Shown here: piece after piece, positions 14,541-22,972 of the stretch
How the letters are laid out: each line of letters starts with the position of its first letter
Numbering within the stretch: the stretch's first letter is position 1
From: Firmicutes bacterium CAG:341
Lineage (GTDB): Bacteria > Bacillota > Clostridia > Oscillospirales > Acutalibacteraceae
DNA: 29,147 nucleotides
NCBI GenBank assembly: GCA_000434995.1
Contig: FR895306.1
Span: forward strand, 1 to 29,147
Direction: 5' to 3'
Program-made: the position numbers and the translations under genes
The notes under the pieces: model-generated
Database searches by the model: none
What the model saw: the letters and a program-made list of their open reading frames with translations, nothing else
What the model was told of the DNA's origin: nothing

Positions 14541-15409
14541 TATTTCTTTATCCTCCTTACAAGCTTATTGATAATTTTATCATCATCGGAGGAGCCTGAC
14601 GGAATAAACTGAGTAGTTAGAATATCTCTCAAGTCACCGTATGAAACATCTTTTTGCAAAATTCCGCCCTTTGCCACGGAAATAGCACCTGTTTCTTCAC
14701 TTACAATTACAACCAAAGCGTCGCTTTCCTCTGTAAGCCCGATACCTGCCCTATGCCTTGTGCCGAGCGAAGATGATACAAGCTTTTTAGTGAGCGGCAA
14801 AATACAACCTGCTGCATAAATTTTACCGTCACGAATAACCATTGCTCCGTCGTGAAGCGGTGATTTTGGATAAAAAATGTTTTCAACAAGTTCCCTTGAG
14901 GCTTTTGCCTGAAGAATTGTACCTGATTTAATTACATTTCCAAGAAGTGTTTCATTTTCAAAGCAAATGAGAGCGCCTACTTTTTGATCGCTCATATTTG
15001 CACAGGCTTTACATACTACTTCTATACAATCGGAAATTTCGGCAATATCCACAGCAACACCCGGGTGAATAAGCGATTTAAGGCTTTTTGATGTTGCACC
15101 TTTACCGACTTGCTCAAGAATATTACGAATTTCAGGGCCGAAAAGAATTACAAGAATTATCAAAATATTAGAAAATATCGCTTTAAATATAAAACTTGAC
15201 GCTTCCATATCAAGCAGGGTAACAATACCATAAATAATAGCAATAAAAATAAAGCCCTTAGCAAGCTGCATTGCCCTGCTTTCCCTAATAATGCGCACGC
15301 AAATATATATTATTATCGCAACCAGAATAATATCAAGCGCATCCGATATGCCAAATGTTGAAAATACACTTAAAATTTTATTAAATGTATCACTTATTTT
15401 CTCTAACAT
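14540..15409 (-). CDS. cdaA: Membrane diadenylate cyclase CdaA
   Basis: 289 aa. It makes c-di-AMP from two ATP, controlling potassium, osmotic balance and cell-wall homeostasis. Three N-terminal membrane helices (about 22-39, 50-66, 77-93) lead to a cytoplasmic DAC domain with both catalytic signatures: DGA at 187-189 (LHDGAMVI) and RHR at 218-220 (GTRHRAGIGL). Length and order are standard for CdaA. AAGGAAG lies eight bases before ATG 15409. The extra C-terminal tail after the DAC core (SGSSDDDKIINKLVRRIKK) is charged. Confidence 0.96.
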   Translation of the reverse strand: MLEKISDTFNKILSVFSTFGISDALDIILVAIIIYICVRIIRESRAMQLAKGFIFIAIIYGIVTLLDMEASSFIFKAIFSNILIILVILFGPEIRNILEQVGKGATSKSLKSLIHPGVAVDIAEISDCIEVVCKACANMSDQKVGALICFENETLLGNVIKSGTILQAKASRELVENIFYPKSPLHDGAMVIRDGKIYAAGCILPLTKKLVSSSLGTRHRAGIGLTEESDALVVIVSEETGAISVAKGGILQKDVSYGDLRDILTTQFIPSGSSDDDKIINKLVRRIKK

Positions 15410-15491
15410 ATAATTAACTTCCTTAATTACTATTTACTATTATTTATTTTATCACACGATTGCTGATAAATAAAGTGAATATTTGAGTTTT

Positions 15492-16622
15492 TTAAAGTTT
15501 TTTTAAAGTGTTAATAAATATTTCACATTCAGAAAAATTTGTAAATACGCTCGGGCTTATGCGCACCGTTCCGCGCTCATTTGTATTAAACGCTTCGTGT
15601 GCAAGTTTGGAACAATGGAACCCTGCCCTTGTGGCGATATTTTTTTGTGCTAAAAGCGATGCAGTTTTTTCTGACGGATAATCCTTAAAATTAAAAGACA
15701 ATATCGGTGCTGAAAAAGCATCTTTAAAATCGGGAGTATAAAGAGTAACATTTTCATTTTTTGACATTTCTTTATAAACCATATTCATCAAAGACTTTTC
15801 GTGATTATAAATATTATCAATCTTTTTACTATTAACAAAATCAATTCCTGCTGCAAGGCCGCAAATTGCAACATTATTGAGCGTGCCTGATTCCAATCTG
15901 TCAGGCAAATCTTTCGGCTGTGAAAGTATCATTGACATTGAGCCTGTGCCGCCCTCAATAATTGTATCAAGCGTGATACCGTCACCCACTGCAATAAAAC
16001 CGCTTCCCATAGGTGCATACAGCCCCTTATGCCCGGGTGTGCACAAAATATCAATATTATCTCTACCTGCATCTATATCCAAAACACCGGCACTTTGCGC
16101 CGCATCAACTATAAAAATAATACCGTTATCGTGTGCAAGCTTTCCTATCTCCTTTATTGGAAAAACACAGCCGAATACATTTGAAGCGTGCATACAAACA
16201 ATTGCTTTAGTATTAGCCTTAATTAAACTTTTAAAATTATTTATTGTTTCTTCCTTATCATAAGAAAATTTTGCCGCATCATAAGAAATAATACCTTTTT
16301 CATAAAGTGAATAGATAGGGCGTACAACTGCATTATGTTCAAGATTAGATATTATAAAATGGTCACCCGGTTTAGCTATGCCTTTTATTGCATAGTTCAA
16401 AGCAAAGGTGCAATTTGGCACAAATGCAATATTTTGAGGTAAAAACGAAAACATATCTGCAATTTTTTCACGCACGGTAAAAATCATATTTGAAGTATTG
16501 ACTGATTCTTTATACCCGCCCCTGCCGCTGTTAAAGCTATAATAATTCATCGCTTTTGAAACAGCGTTTTTAACAACTTGAGGTTTTGGATTAGTTGTGG
16601 CGCTGTTATCAAGGTATATCAT
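15492..16622 (-). CDS. Cysteine desulfurase-like PLP enzyme (class V aminotransferase fold)
   Basis: 376 aa, cytoplasmic. The fold and PLP site are clear: LDNSATTNPKP at the N-terminus, Asp173/Gln176 in VDAAQSAG, and the Schiff-base Lys199 in CTPGHKG. The active-site loop carries Cys337 in RAGFHCSKLAHEA, which fits a sulfur- or selenium-mobilising enzyme of the SufS/CsdB side of the family. This is the group called 'cysteine desulfurase family protein' that often sits with DUF3343. It starts within the end of the DUF3343 gene (ATGA overlap), so the two probably act together in sulfur or selenium transfer. No scaffold gene (iscU/sufU) or mnmA is adjacent. Confidence 0.88.
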   Translation of the reverse strand: MIYLDNSATTNPKPQVVKNAVSKAMNYYSFNSGRGGYKESVNTSNMIFTVREKIADMFSFLPQNIAFVPNCTFALNYAIKGIAKPGDHFIISNLEHNAVVRPIYSLYEKGIISYDAAKFSYDKEETINNFKSLIKANTKAIVCMHASNVFGCVFPIKEIGKLAHDNGIIFIVDAAQSAGVLDIDAGRDNIDILCTPGHKGLYAPMGSGFIAVGDGITLDTIIEGGTGSMSMILSQPKDLPDRLESGTLNNVAICGLAAGIDFVNSKKIDNIYNHEKSLMNMVYKEMSKNENVTLYTPDFKDAFSAPILSFNFKDYPSEKTASLLAQKNIATRAGFHCSKLAHEAFNTNERGTVRISPSVFTNFSECEIFINTLKKL

Positions 16623-16834
16623 TTTCTGTCAACACCTCTAATCTGTATTCCCTCTTTTTGCAAGATAAAAATAGGTTCTTCCGTGTATGCGTTGACAACT
16701 ACAATATATCCGCACCCGTCTTCTTTTGACGGATTTTCGATTTTCTTAATTATAGATTTATATCCGCTTTGCCTTAACGCCCTTTGCGAGCGTTGGGCAT
16801 TTGTAATAGAGCCGACTTTTATATATAAAGACAT
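16619..16834 (-). CDS. DUF3343 protein, putative Se/S carrier-like
   Basis: 71 aa. It matches the small DUF3343 family: VGSITNAQRSQRALRQSGY in the first half and a conserved Gly-Cys-Gly (DGCGYIVVV, Cys41) in the middle. The Cys is the expected carrier residue. The family is proposed, not proven, to carry sulfur or selenium for the neighbouring desulfurase. AAAGAGG lies upstream of ATG 16834, and its stop overlaps the next start by four bases. Confidence 0.78.
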   Translation of the reverse strand: MSLYIKVGSITNAQRSQRALRQSGYKSIIKKIENPSKEDGCGYIVVVNAYTEEPIFILQKEGIQIRGVDRK

Positions 16835-16903
16835 AAATAAATTCCTCTTTCACATAATAATTATTTTACATTTTATCTTATGCGAAAAAGGAATATTTGG
16901 TAT

Positions 16904-17602
16904 TTATGCCGACAGGCGATTTAATTCATTTTTTATTTTTTCAAGTATTCTCTTCTCAAGCCGGCTGATATATGACTGCGAAATGCCCATTTTATCTGCA
17001 AGCTGTTTTTGAGTAAGGCATTCGCCGCCGCCAAGGCCGAAACGAAGAACCATTAAATTCTTTTCTTTTTCAGGCAATGCGTCTACCGTTTGGCGCAAAA
17101 GCCTTTTTTCATCATCATATTCAATTTCTTCAAAAACATCATTCGGGTCCGTGCCTAATACATCACGCAAGGTAAGTTCATTTCCGTCCCAATCAATTGA
17201 AAGCGGTTCATCAAACGACATTTCACTTTTCATATTATTTACTTTTCTTAAATGCATTAAAATTTCATTTTCAATACAGCGTGAAGCATAAGTGGCGAGC
17301 TTAATATTTTTTTCCGGATTAAAAGTTTTAACCGCTTTCATCAATCCGATTGTGCCGATAGAAACAAGGTCTTCGGTTGAAGTAGTTTTATTTTCAAATT
17401 TTTTAGCTATGTATACTACCAGGCGCAGATTATGAATAATGAGCAGTTCACGGTTATCTTCAATTCCGTTTTGAAGTTCGTTCATAATTTTCTGCTCTTC
17501 CTCTTTAGTTAAAGGAGGCGGCAGTGTTTCAGGCCCGTTGATATAAAAACACTTTTGCTTTTTAAACAGCCTTAAAAACAGTTTTTTAAAAAATTTTAAC
17601 AT
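16904..17602 (-). CDS. sigE: Sporulation sigma factor pro-SigE
   Basis: 232 aa. Mother-cell-specific early sporulation sigma factor, made as an inactive precursor. The N-terminus has a basic, hydrophobic pro-sequence (MLKFFKKLFLRLFKKQK) before YINGPETLPPPL, which matches the region just after the processing site in Bacillus. The pro-part is about 8-10 residues shorter than in B. subtilis. Region 2 (about 50-120, with EDLVSIGTIGLMKAV and YASRCIENEILMHLRK) and region 4 (170-228, with LRFGLGGGECLTQKQLADKMGISQSYISRLEKR) are complete. AAAGGTG precedes ATG 17602, 10 bp after spoIIGA, the usual order. The usual downstream partner sigG is not next to it. Confidence 0.96.
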   Translation of the reverse strand: MLKFFKKLFLRLFKKQKCFYINGPETLPPPLTKEEEQKIMNELQNGIEDNRELLIIHNLRLVVYIAKKFENKTTSTEDLVSIGTIGLMKAVKTFNPEKNIKLATYASRCIENEILMHLRKVNNMKSEMSFDEPLSIDWDGNELTLRDVLGTDPNDVFEEIEYDDEKRLLRQTVDALPEKEKNLMVLRFGLGGGECLTQKQLADKMGISQSYISRLEKRILEKIKNELNRLSA

Positions 17603-17612
17603 ATAATCACCT

Positions 17613-18401
17613 TTAAATATTTATAAGTTCATTAGACAAGATAGCAGAAAAGCTTTTAGACTTCACCTCGGAAAAAGCAACATAAACTTTAGTCAGTTCA
17701 ATTTTATTTTTTGAGCTTGATATTATCACTTTATCCGGCTTAAAAGCTTTTAACATTCCTTCGCCTGAAACAGTTTGGCAGGGTATCAACCTTTCACACT
17801 TTTCGGGTATTTTTGATTTATCTACAATAATCACGGGATAATCCGAAAAAGGTTCTTTAAGTTTATTACCGCTGTCGGCAAAAGCAAAAAGCTTATATTC
17901 CTTATCATCCGTAAAAATACTCAAACTGTATATTTCACCTTTAGCAAGCGTGCGATTTGTTATTTTAATAATAATAAAAGTCACAATGTATGCACCAAAT
18001 GCACTTAAAACAAGCTGGGTTGCAGTAATATTGAAATACACGCTTGAATTTTTAACAGTTACGCCATTAGGCGAAAAATACATATAAACAGCGTAAATCA
18101 CACCTAAAAATATAAGATTCGAAAAATAGAAAACAAAAAAGTTTTTTAAAAAAACAGTAAAGCGTTTAAACCCAAATGCTATAAAAACAATCAATATTGA
18201 AACAGCAATTTTACCGAGAGTGGATATAAGAAAATTAAGTTTATCGCAAATAATCACAAGCGAATATAACCCACCGGCAAGCGAAGCGATAATTGCCCTA
18301 TACTGCTTCATTTCAGATTTAGCTAAAAAAGAAGTTGCAAAAAGCAACAAATATGTAATAAAAAAATTTACAACAAACAGTACATCAACATATATAACCA
18401 A
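17613..18401 (-). CDS. spoIIGA: SpoIIGA, pro-SigE processing aspartic protease
   Basis: 262 aa from TTG 18401. Five membrane helices in the first ~148 residues are followed by a cytoplasmic retroviral-type aspartic protease half-domain. The catalytic Asp176 sits in FADSGNKLKEPFSDYPVIIVD (split here: FADSGN, then LKEPFSDYPV). It cleaves the SigE pro-sequence once the forespore signals. The TTG start is chosen because AGAGGGGG lies six bases upstream. The resulting N-terminus, MVIYVDVLFVVNF, also matches the family opening (M-x-IYxDVxxxxNF), and a start further up at 18434 would lie before the transcript start. The ribosome site is part of a terminator stem. Confidence 0.93.
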   Translation of the reverse strand: MVIYVDVLFVVNFFITYLLLFATSFLAKSEMKQYRAIIASLAGGLYSLVIICDKLNFLISTLGKIAVSILIVFIAFGFKRFTVFLKNFFVFYFSNLIFLGVIYAVYMYFSPNGVTVKNSSVYFNITATQLVLSAFGAYIVTFIIIKITNRTLAKGEIYSLSIFTDDKEYKLFAFADSGNKLKEPFSDYPVIIVDKSKIPEKCERLIPCQTVSGEGMLKAFKPDKVIISSSKNKIELTKVYVAFSEVKSKSFSAILSNELINI

Positions 18402-18406
18402 AAAAT

Positions 18407-18445
18407 ACCCCCTCTCACTGATTATTATAACCAATGAGAAGGGGT
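18407..18445 (-). terminator. Terminator of the peptidase-ABC-GH2-ppi operon, overlapping spoIIGA promoter and RBS
   Basis: As minus-strand RNA, a 17-bp stem with a 5-nt loop forms between ACCCCUUCUCAUUGGUU and AAUCAGUGAGAGGGGGU. Three of the pairs are G-U, and these would be mismatches in plus-strand RNA, so the hairpin belongs to the minus strand. It is followed by AUUUUUU. The right arm is also the spoIIGA ribosome site and the U-run touches its start codon. Confidence 0.8.
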
Positions 18446-18457
18446 TAATTTGTCAAA
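18424..18457 (-). promoter_or_regulatory. spoIIG promoter with Spo0A box and long spacer
   Basis: Minus strand TTGACA (18456-18451) and TATAAT (18429-18424) are 21 bp apart. This long spacing is like the B. subtilis spoIIG promoter, known for its ~22-bp spacer and dependence on Spo0A. The plus strand at 18449-18457 reads TTTGTCAAA, an exact match to the Spo0A box TTTGTCRAA, placed over the -35. Confidence 0.65.
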
Positions 18458-18458
18458 A

Positions 18459-19019
18459 TCACTCTTCTATTTCAATTGTTTCAATAACAACATCATAAAC
18501 AGGCTTATCACCCATACCGGTACGGGTTGCCGCTATATCTTCAAGCACATCTGTTCCGTCTGTAATTTCACCGAATACCGTGTGGTGAAAATCAAGCCAA
18601 GGTGTACCGCCTACTTCTTTATATTTATCAATAACTTCCTGCGGATAGCCCTTATCTTTAAGCTCTTCCATTTGCTCAAGAAGAGAAGTCGGCACTTCCT
18701 TTGCCTGAACGATAAAGAATTGCGAGCCGTTAGTATTAGGACCGCTGTTAGCCATTGAAAGTGAACCGTAATAATTTCTTGCATCAATTGAAAATTCATC
18801 TTCAAAAGGCTTGCCCCAAATTGATTCACCGCCGCAGCCTGTGCCTGTCGGGTCACCGCCCTGAATCATAAAGTCCTTAATTACACGGTGAAAAATAAGA
18901 CCGTCATAATATCCGTTTTTAGCGTGAGTAACAAAATTTTCAACTGCTTTTGGTGCAGCATCGCTTAAAAGATTGAATTTCATATCGCCTTTATTTGTTT
19001 TAATAGTTGCTTTAATCAT
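18459..19019 (-). CDS. Cyclophilin-type peptidyl-prolyl isomerase
   Basis: 186 aa, no signal peptide, so cytoplasmic. It speeds cis-trans isomerisation of proline bonds. Active-site residues are present: Arg45 in FHRVIKDFMIQGGD, Gln53, GSQFFIV (Gln100, Phe102) and WLDFHHTVFG at 141-150. An insertion of about 25 residues (around 108-138, LLEQMEELKDKGYPQEVIDKY in part) lies before the WLD motif, seen also in other clostridial cyclophilins. It starts inside the last codons of the GH2 gene (8-bp overlap), so it is the last gene of that operon. Confidence 0.94.
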   Translation of the reverse strand: MIKATIKTNKGDMKFNLLSDAAPKAVENFVTHAKNGYYDGLIFHRVIKDFMIQGGDPTGTGCGGESIWGKPFEDEFSIDARNYYGSLSMANSGPNTNGSQFFIVQAKEVPTSLLEQMEELKDKGYPQEVIDKYKEVGGTPWLDFHHTVFGEITDGTDVLEDIAATRTGMGDKPVYDVVIETIEIEE

Positions 19020-20718
19020 TTAATTTAACCCTTTCGTTAATCTTTTTTAATGTATCAAAATCTACCTTTTGAATTTCACGGTCATATGTTAAAAGTCCGT
19101 TTAATTCATCCTCAACATCGGTAATTTGAGTGTATACGGTGGCACTCAAACCGTCTTTAATTTGAGGAATGATAGTTTTTTCAAAAAGCCTTTTATATGC
19201 TTTGGTTAAAGAATTGAAGCTGAAAAAGACTTTATATCCAAACATTTTATCATTAAATGTATGCCCTTTAATTTTAAATCCGAGTCCGCCGAATTCTGAA
19301 AGAACATATGGCTTATCACCGCTTTTAACTTTAATCGGTGTGAAATAAATATGTTTTGAAATAACATCACTTTTACCCATATCATGCCAACCTGATGAAG
19401 AATCAACAATTCGGGTATCATCAAGTGATTTAATCAAATCATATGCTTTTGCGCTGTCAAATTGCCCCCAACCTTCATTAAACAAAGTCCAAAGTGCAAT
19501 GCAAGGGCAATTATACAGTGAATCTACAATTTCTTCAAGCTCTTGATAATAAAGTAACCTGCCCTCTTTATCAGTTCGCTTAAAAGTAGAATAGTTATTA
19601 TCATTAAGCGTAATATTCAAAAACGGTATTACAGATATTTCAAGTCCGTATTTTCCTCCGCCGTTTATCATATCCTGCCAAACAATTATACCGTTTACAT
19701 CACAATAATGATACCACAAAAGAGGTTCAACTTTAATATGCTTTCTAATCATATTAAAGCCGGCTGATTTAACATATTCAACATCAAATTTCATAGCGTC
19801 ATTTGCAGGCGGAGTCAAAAGCCCGTCAGGATAATATCCTTGGTCAAGCACACCGTTATGAAAATAAGGCTTATTGTTTAAAAACAATCTTTTAACACCT
19901 TTTTCGTCATTGCCGACAGAAAATTTGCGCATACCGAAATATGATTTAATTTCTTCACCGCAAGCCGAAAAAACCACATCATATAAAAAAGGTGATTCGG
20001 GTGACCACGATTTAAAATCAGGTATTGAAACGGTTGTATCCTTTGTTTTAGCTATAAGGCTATCACCGTCATATATCGAAACTTCAACATCATCACATCC
20101 AAAATATTTAAACGAAACGCTTGATTCATCATAATTCGGTGTTATTTTAACTTTTTCAAGATATTTTTTCGGTGTTGATTCAAGCCATACGCTTTGCCAT
20201 ATTCCGCTTTGGCAAGTATACCAAATGCCTCCTCGCTTTGTTTTCTGCTTACCGCGTGAAAATGCATTAACATCACTAAAATCAAGGCAAGATACTTTGA
20301 TTTCATTTTCACCGTCGGTAACATAATCTGTTATTTCAAATTTAAACGAAGTATATCCGCCCTTGTGAGTTGCGACATTGTTACCGTTAATAAAAACAGT
20401 GGCAATTTGGTCAACTGCGCCAAAATTTATAAACACTCTGCCTTTATTAAAGCCTTTCGGAATAACAAAATTTCTTTTATAAATAAGGTATTCGCCCGGT
20501 TCTAAAGTTCTATGTACACCGGAAAGATATGCTTCGGGTGAAAAAGGAACGCAAATATCGTATCTGAACTTTTCATCCTCACAATCGGGCTTATTATAAA
20601 ATGCACATTTCCACATTCCGTTAAGGCTTATATAACTGTCACGAACAAATTGTGGGCGTGGATATTCACAAAGCGGATGATTTTTATCAAGTGCTTTGCC
20701 CCATTTTGTAATTAACAT
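19012..20718 (-). CDS. GH2 family glycoside hydrolase
   Basis: 568 aa from ATG 20718, with GAGGG upstream. A beta-galactosidase/glucuronidase-like enzyme of the short GH2 type: N-terminal jelly-roll sugar-binding domain (about 30-180, GAVDQIATVFING at 100-112), an immunoglobulin-like domain (about 185-270), and a TIM barrel (about 275-568). The acid/base is Glu415 (LFNEGWGQF) and the nucleophile Glu475 (VLSEFGG). No signal peptide, so it acts on imported sugars or glycosides. Its specificity cannot be read off. One base separates it from the ABC exporter gene and it overlaps the cyclophilin gene. Confidence 0.93.
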   Translation of the reverse strand: MLITKWGKALDKNHPLCEYPRPQFVRDSYISLNGMWKCAFYNKPDCEDEKFRYDICVPFSPEAYLSGVHRTLEPGEYLIYKRNFVIPKGFNKGRVFINFGAVDQIATVFINGNNVATHKGGYTSFKFEITDYVTDGENEIKVSCLDFSDVNAFSRGKQKTKRGGIWYTCQSGIWQSVWLESTPKKYLEKVKITPNYDESSVSFKYFGCDDVEVSIYDGDSLIAKTKDTTVSIPDFKSWSPESPFLYDVVFSACGEEIKSYFGMRKFSVGNDEKGVKRLFLNNKPYFHNGVLDQGYYPDGLLTPPANDAMKFDVEYVKSAGFNMIRKHIKVEPLLWYHYCDVNGIIVWQDMINGGGKYGLEISVIPFLNITLNDNNYSTFKRTDKEGRLLYYQELEEIVDSLYNCPCIALWTLFNEGWGQFDSAKAYDLIKSLDDTRIVDSSSGWHDMGKSDVISKHIYFTPIKVKSGDKPYVLSEFGGLGFKIKGHTFNDKMFGYKVFFSFNSLTKAYKRLFEKTIIPQIKDGLSATVYTQITDVEDELNGLLTYDREIQKVDFDTLKKINERVKLND

Positions 20719-20719
20719 A

Positions 20720-22408
20720 TTATCCCTCACTTATAATTTTACCGTTTTTAATTTTAATGGATTTATTGCATATATCAAGCGCGGCTTTTTTATGCGAAAC
20801 AATTAAACAAGTAATATTATCAAGAGTTTTTAAATTAGTTAAAAACTGCTTTTCCGTCTGCTCATCAAGGGCTGATGTGGCTTCATCCAGCAGAAGAACA
20901 GGTGAGTTTGCAAGTAAGCTTCTTGCGATTGCAAGGCGCTGAATCTGCCCTTCAGAAAGGCCCATTCCCTTTTCGCCTATTACTGTTTCAATACCTGAAG
21001 GCAATTCATCAATAAACTGCTTTGCACAGCTTATTTCAATTGCTTTTGCGATTTCATCATCAGTCGCACTCGGGTTAATAAAAGTAATATTATCTTTAAT
21101 TGTACCGGAAATGAGCATATTGCCCTGCGGCACATATGAAAACAGCTTGCGTGTATTTTTATCGATAAATATTTTTGAATTATCGGTGTTAAGATAAATT
21201 GAACCCGAATTTACATTAAACACACCTAAAAGAAGTTTTAAAAGTGTACTTTTGCCGATTCCGGATATGCCCATAATCGCCACAAAATCGCCCTTATTTA
21301 TGCTTAATGATGTATTATCAAGAATAAAATCCCTGTCAAAACTAAATGTGATATTTTCAAATTCAATTGATTTTAATGCACGATATACGGCGTCCTTATC
21401 AATTTCATTTTTATTTATTTCTTTCTCATCAGGCAAATCATCAAGTTCCATAAGTCTTTCGGCTGACGCAATGGTATTATAATATTTTGGCATAATACCC
21501 GAAAGTGAAACAAAAGGTGACTGCACCTGATTAACAAGCTGAATTATCGCAGTAACTGTACCGTATGTCATAGCTTTAAACAAAATGCCGTATGCGCCAA
21601 AAGCAATTGCAAATACTGTGCCTATACTAAATATAGAACCAAGCCCTACATTTGCACAAATTGAAAAATTGCGTTTAGTCATCCTTGCTTTAAAATTATC
21701 ATTTTGAAGCTCATCTGTTGTTTCATTAACTTTTTCATCCACCGCAAAAGCTTTGATTACAAGCAGATTAGTTAATATTTCCTGAATAAACGAGCGGGTT
21801 TTACCCTCGGTTTCCTGCACTTTTTTATGTAATTTTTTAAGTGTTTTTCTCAAAATTCGGGTAATAAAAAATATAGTAAACCCGCCAATTACAAAAATAA
21901 GTGCAAAAATTTTATCTATAACAATTAAATAAATCAATGAGCTTAAAAGTTTTGCACCGAAATATGCAGACTCGGGAATAATCGTTGTAAACCCGTTTGC
22001 GACAAGCGTCACATCATTAAACATACGGTTTTGCAAATCACCCGTGTGATATGATGTAACACATTGATAATCTTTTTTTATAACTAAATCGAGAATATAT
22101 TTTTTGAGTATCATTTCAAGCCTTGCACTGCAACGCTCGGAAAGGCTGTTTTTAGTTATATTAAGTATCATTTGAAATGCAACAAGAAAAAGCATACAAA
22201 GTGCAAATTTAATTACGATATTAAAATCCTTTGCCTGCGTTGCACCGTCAATAATGCTTTTGGAAAACTTTGCAAAAAAGACTGAAGATATACCGTATAT
22301 CGCATTTAAAACAACAAGCAAAATCATCATCGGAAATTGCTTTTTACAAACGGTGAACATCCATTTAATAACATTTGTATCGTTCTTGCCGATTTTTTTA
22401 TTTACCAT
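20720..22408 (-). CDS. ABC exporter, fused membrane and ATPase domains
   Basis: 562 aa from ATG 22408, nine bases after AGGGGTG; ATG 22417 is too close to that site. Six membrane helices in the first ~310 residues are followed by an ATPase domain with Walker A GISGIGKS (380-387), Q-loop Gln428, signature LSEGQ (484-488), Walker B VLLLDE (504-509) and switch His539. There is no N-terminal C39 peptidase domain. Peptide or lipid export are both possible. The S24/S26 peptidase gene ends eight bases before this start, so the pair may process and export the same substrate. Confidence 0.92.
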   Translation of the reverse strand: MVNKKIGKNDTNVIKWMFTVCKKQFPMMILLVVLNAIYGISSVFFAKFSKSIIDGATQAKDFNIVIKFALCMLFLVAFQMILNITKNSLSERCSARLEMILKKYILDLVIKKDYQCVTSYHTGDLQNRMFNDVTLVANGFTTIIPESAYFGAKLLSSLIYLIVIDKIFALIFVIGGFTIFFITRILRKTLKKLHKKVQETEGKTRSFIQEILTNLLVIKAFAVDEKVNETTDELQNDNFKARMTKRNFSICANVGLGSIFSIGTVFAIAFGAYGILFKAMTYGTVTAIIQLVNQVQSPFVSLSGIMPKYYNTIASAERLMELDDLPDEKEINKNEIDKDAVYRALKSIEFENITFSFDRDFILDNTSLSINKGDFVAIMGISGIGKSTLLKLLLGVFNVNSGSIYLNTDNSKIFIDKNTRKLFSYVPQGNMLISGTIKDNITFINPSATDDEIAKAIEISCAKQFIDELPSGIETVIGEKGMGLSEGQIQRLAIARSLLANSPVLLLDEATSALDEQTEKQFLTNLKTLDNITCLIVSHKKAALDICNKSIKIKNGKIISEG

Positions 22409-22416
22409 AATGAACA

Positions 22417-22869
22417 TCACCCCTTTTTAAAAATATGCCTTTTTATCCAATTAACTCCCCTTGGAAAAAGAAGAATGGCAGGACGAATCGGCAAAAGGGC
22501 AACCCATATTTTTGAATATATCATATATTTTTTTGATGAAGTACAATCAATATATTTTTTACCTTTTTTATAAAATCCGACAAGAACACCGCAAATCATA
22601 TCATCGGTAACATATTCTTTTTTCAGCAAATTGTCCCCGACTATAACATAGTGGTCATCACACACTTTTACAACACGGTGCATAATATACTTACCCTGCG
22701 GTGTAACATAAACAGCCACATCATATTTTTTAAGCCTGCCTTTATTCTTGACAACAATTATGTTATCCTGCTGCTCGTGAATAAGCGGTTCCATTGATGT
22801 ACCCATAGTTAAGCCGGTATATTTACCGTATGTATCAAGTATTTCTTTAATAGATTGCGTCTGTTCCAT
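22417..22869 (-). CDS. S24/S26 family peptidase (signal-peptidase-like, His in place of Lys)
   Basis: 150 aa from ATG 22869, with GGGGA five bases upstream. The nucleophile Ser25 lies in MGTSMEPLI and His64 in IMHRVVKV. This HRV type, with His as general base, is that of SipW/archaeal and ER signal peptidases rather than the Lys form of common bacterial signal peptidases. GDNLLKKEYV (77-86) is a further family box. Oddly, no membrane segment precedes the serine; the only hydrophobic part is near the C-terminus (about 115-135). Relatives occur beside ABC exporters in clostridial peptide-maturation loci, but no precursor or modifying enzyme is seen here. Confidence 0.8.
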   Translation of the reverse strand: MEQTQSIKEILDTYGKYTGLTMGTSMEPLIHEQQDNIIVVKNKGRLKKYDVAVYVTPQGKYIMHRVVKVCDDHYVIVGDNLLKKEYVTDDMICGVLVGFYKKGKKYIDCTSSKKYMIYSKIWVALLPIRPAILLFPRGVNWIKRHIFKKG

Positions 22870-22902
22870 CAAATTCCCCATAAAATATATTTTTACTTAT
22901 AA

Positions 22903-22931
22903 AGTATAACAGATTATATTTATATATGCAA
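22903..22931 (-). promoter_or_regulatory. Promoter of the peptidase-ABC-GH2-ppi operon
   Basis: Minus strand -10 TATACT (22908-22903) with upstream TG (extended -10), 17-bp spacer, and a weak -35 TTGCAT (22931-22926). Confidence 0.5.
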
Positions 22932-22949
22932 GAATTATTAAACCTAAAA

Positions 22950-22972
22950 TGCAACAACTAATGTAACAACTA
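22950..22972. repeat. Direct repeat upstream of the FAD-enzyme promoter
   Basis: TGCAACAACTA (22950-22960) and TGTAACAACTA (22962-22972) differ at one base and are 12 bp apart. The second abuts the -35 TTGACA. It may be a regulator site in the divergent region. Confidence 0.45.
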
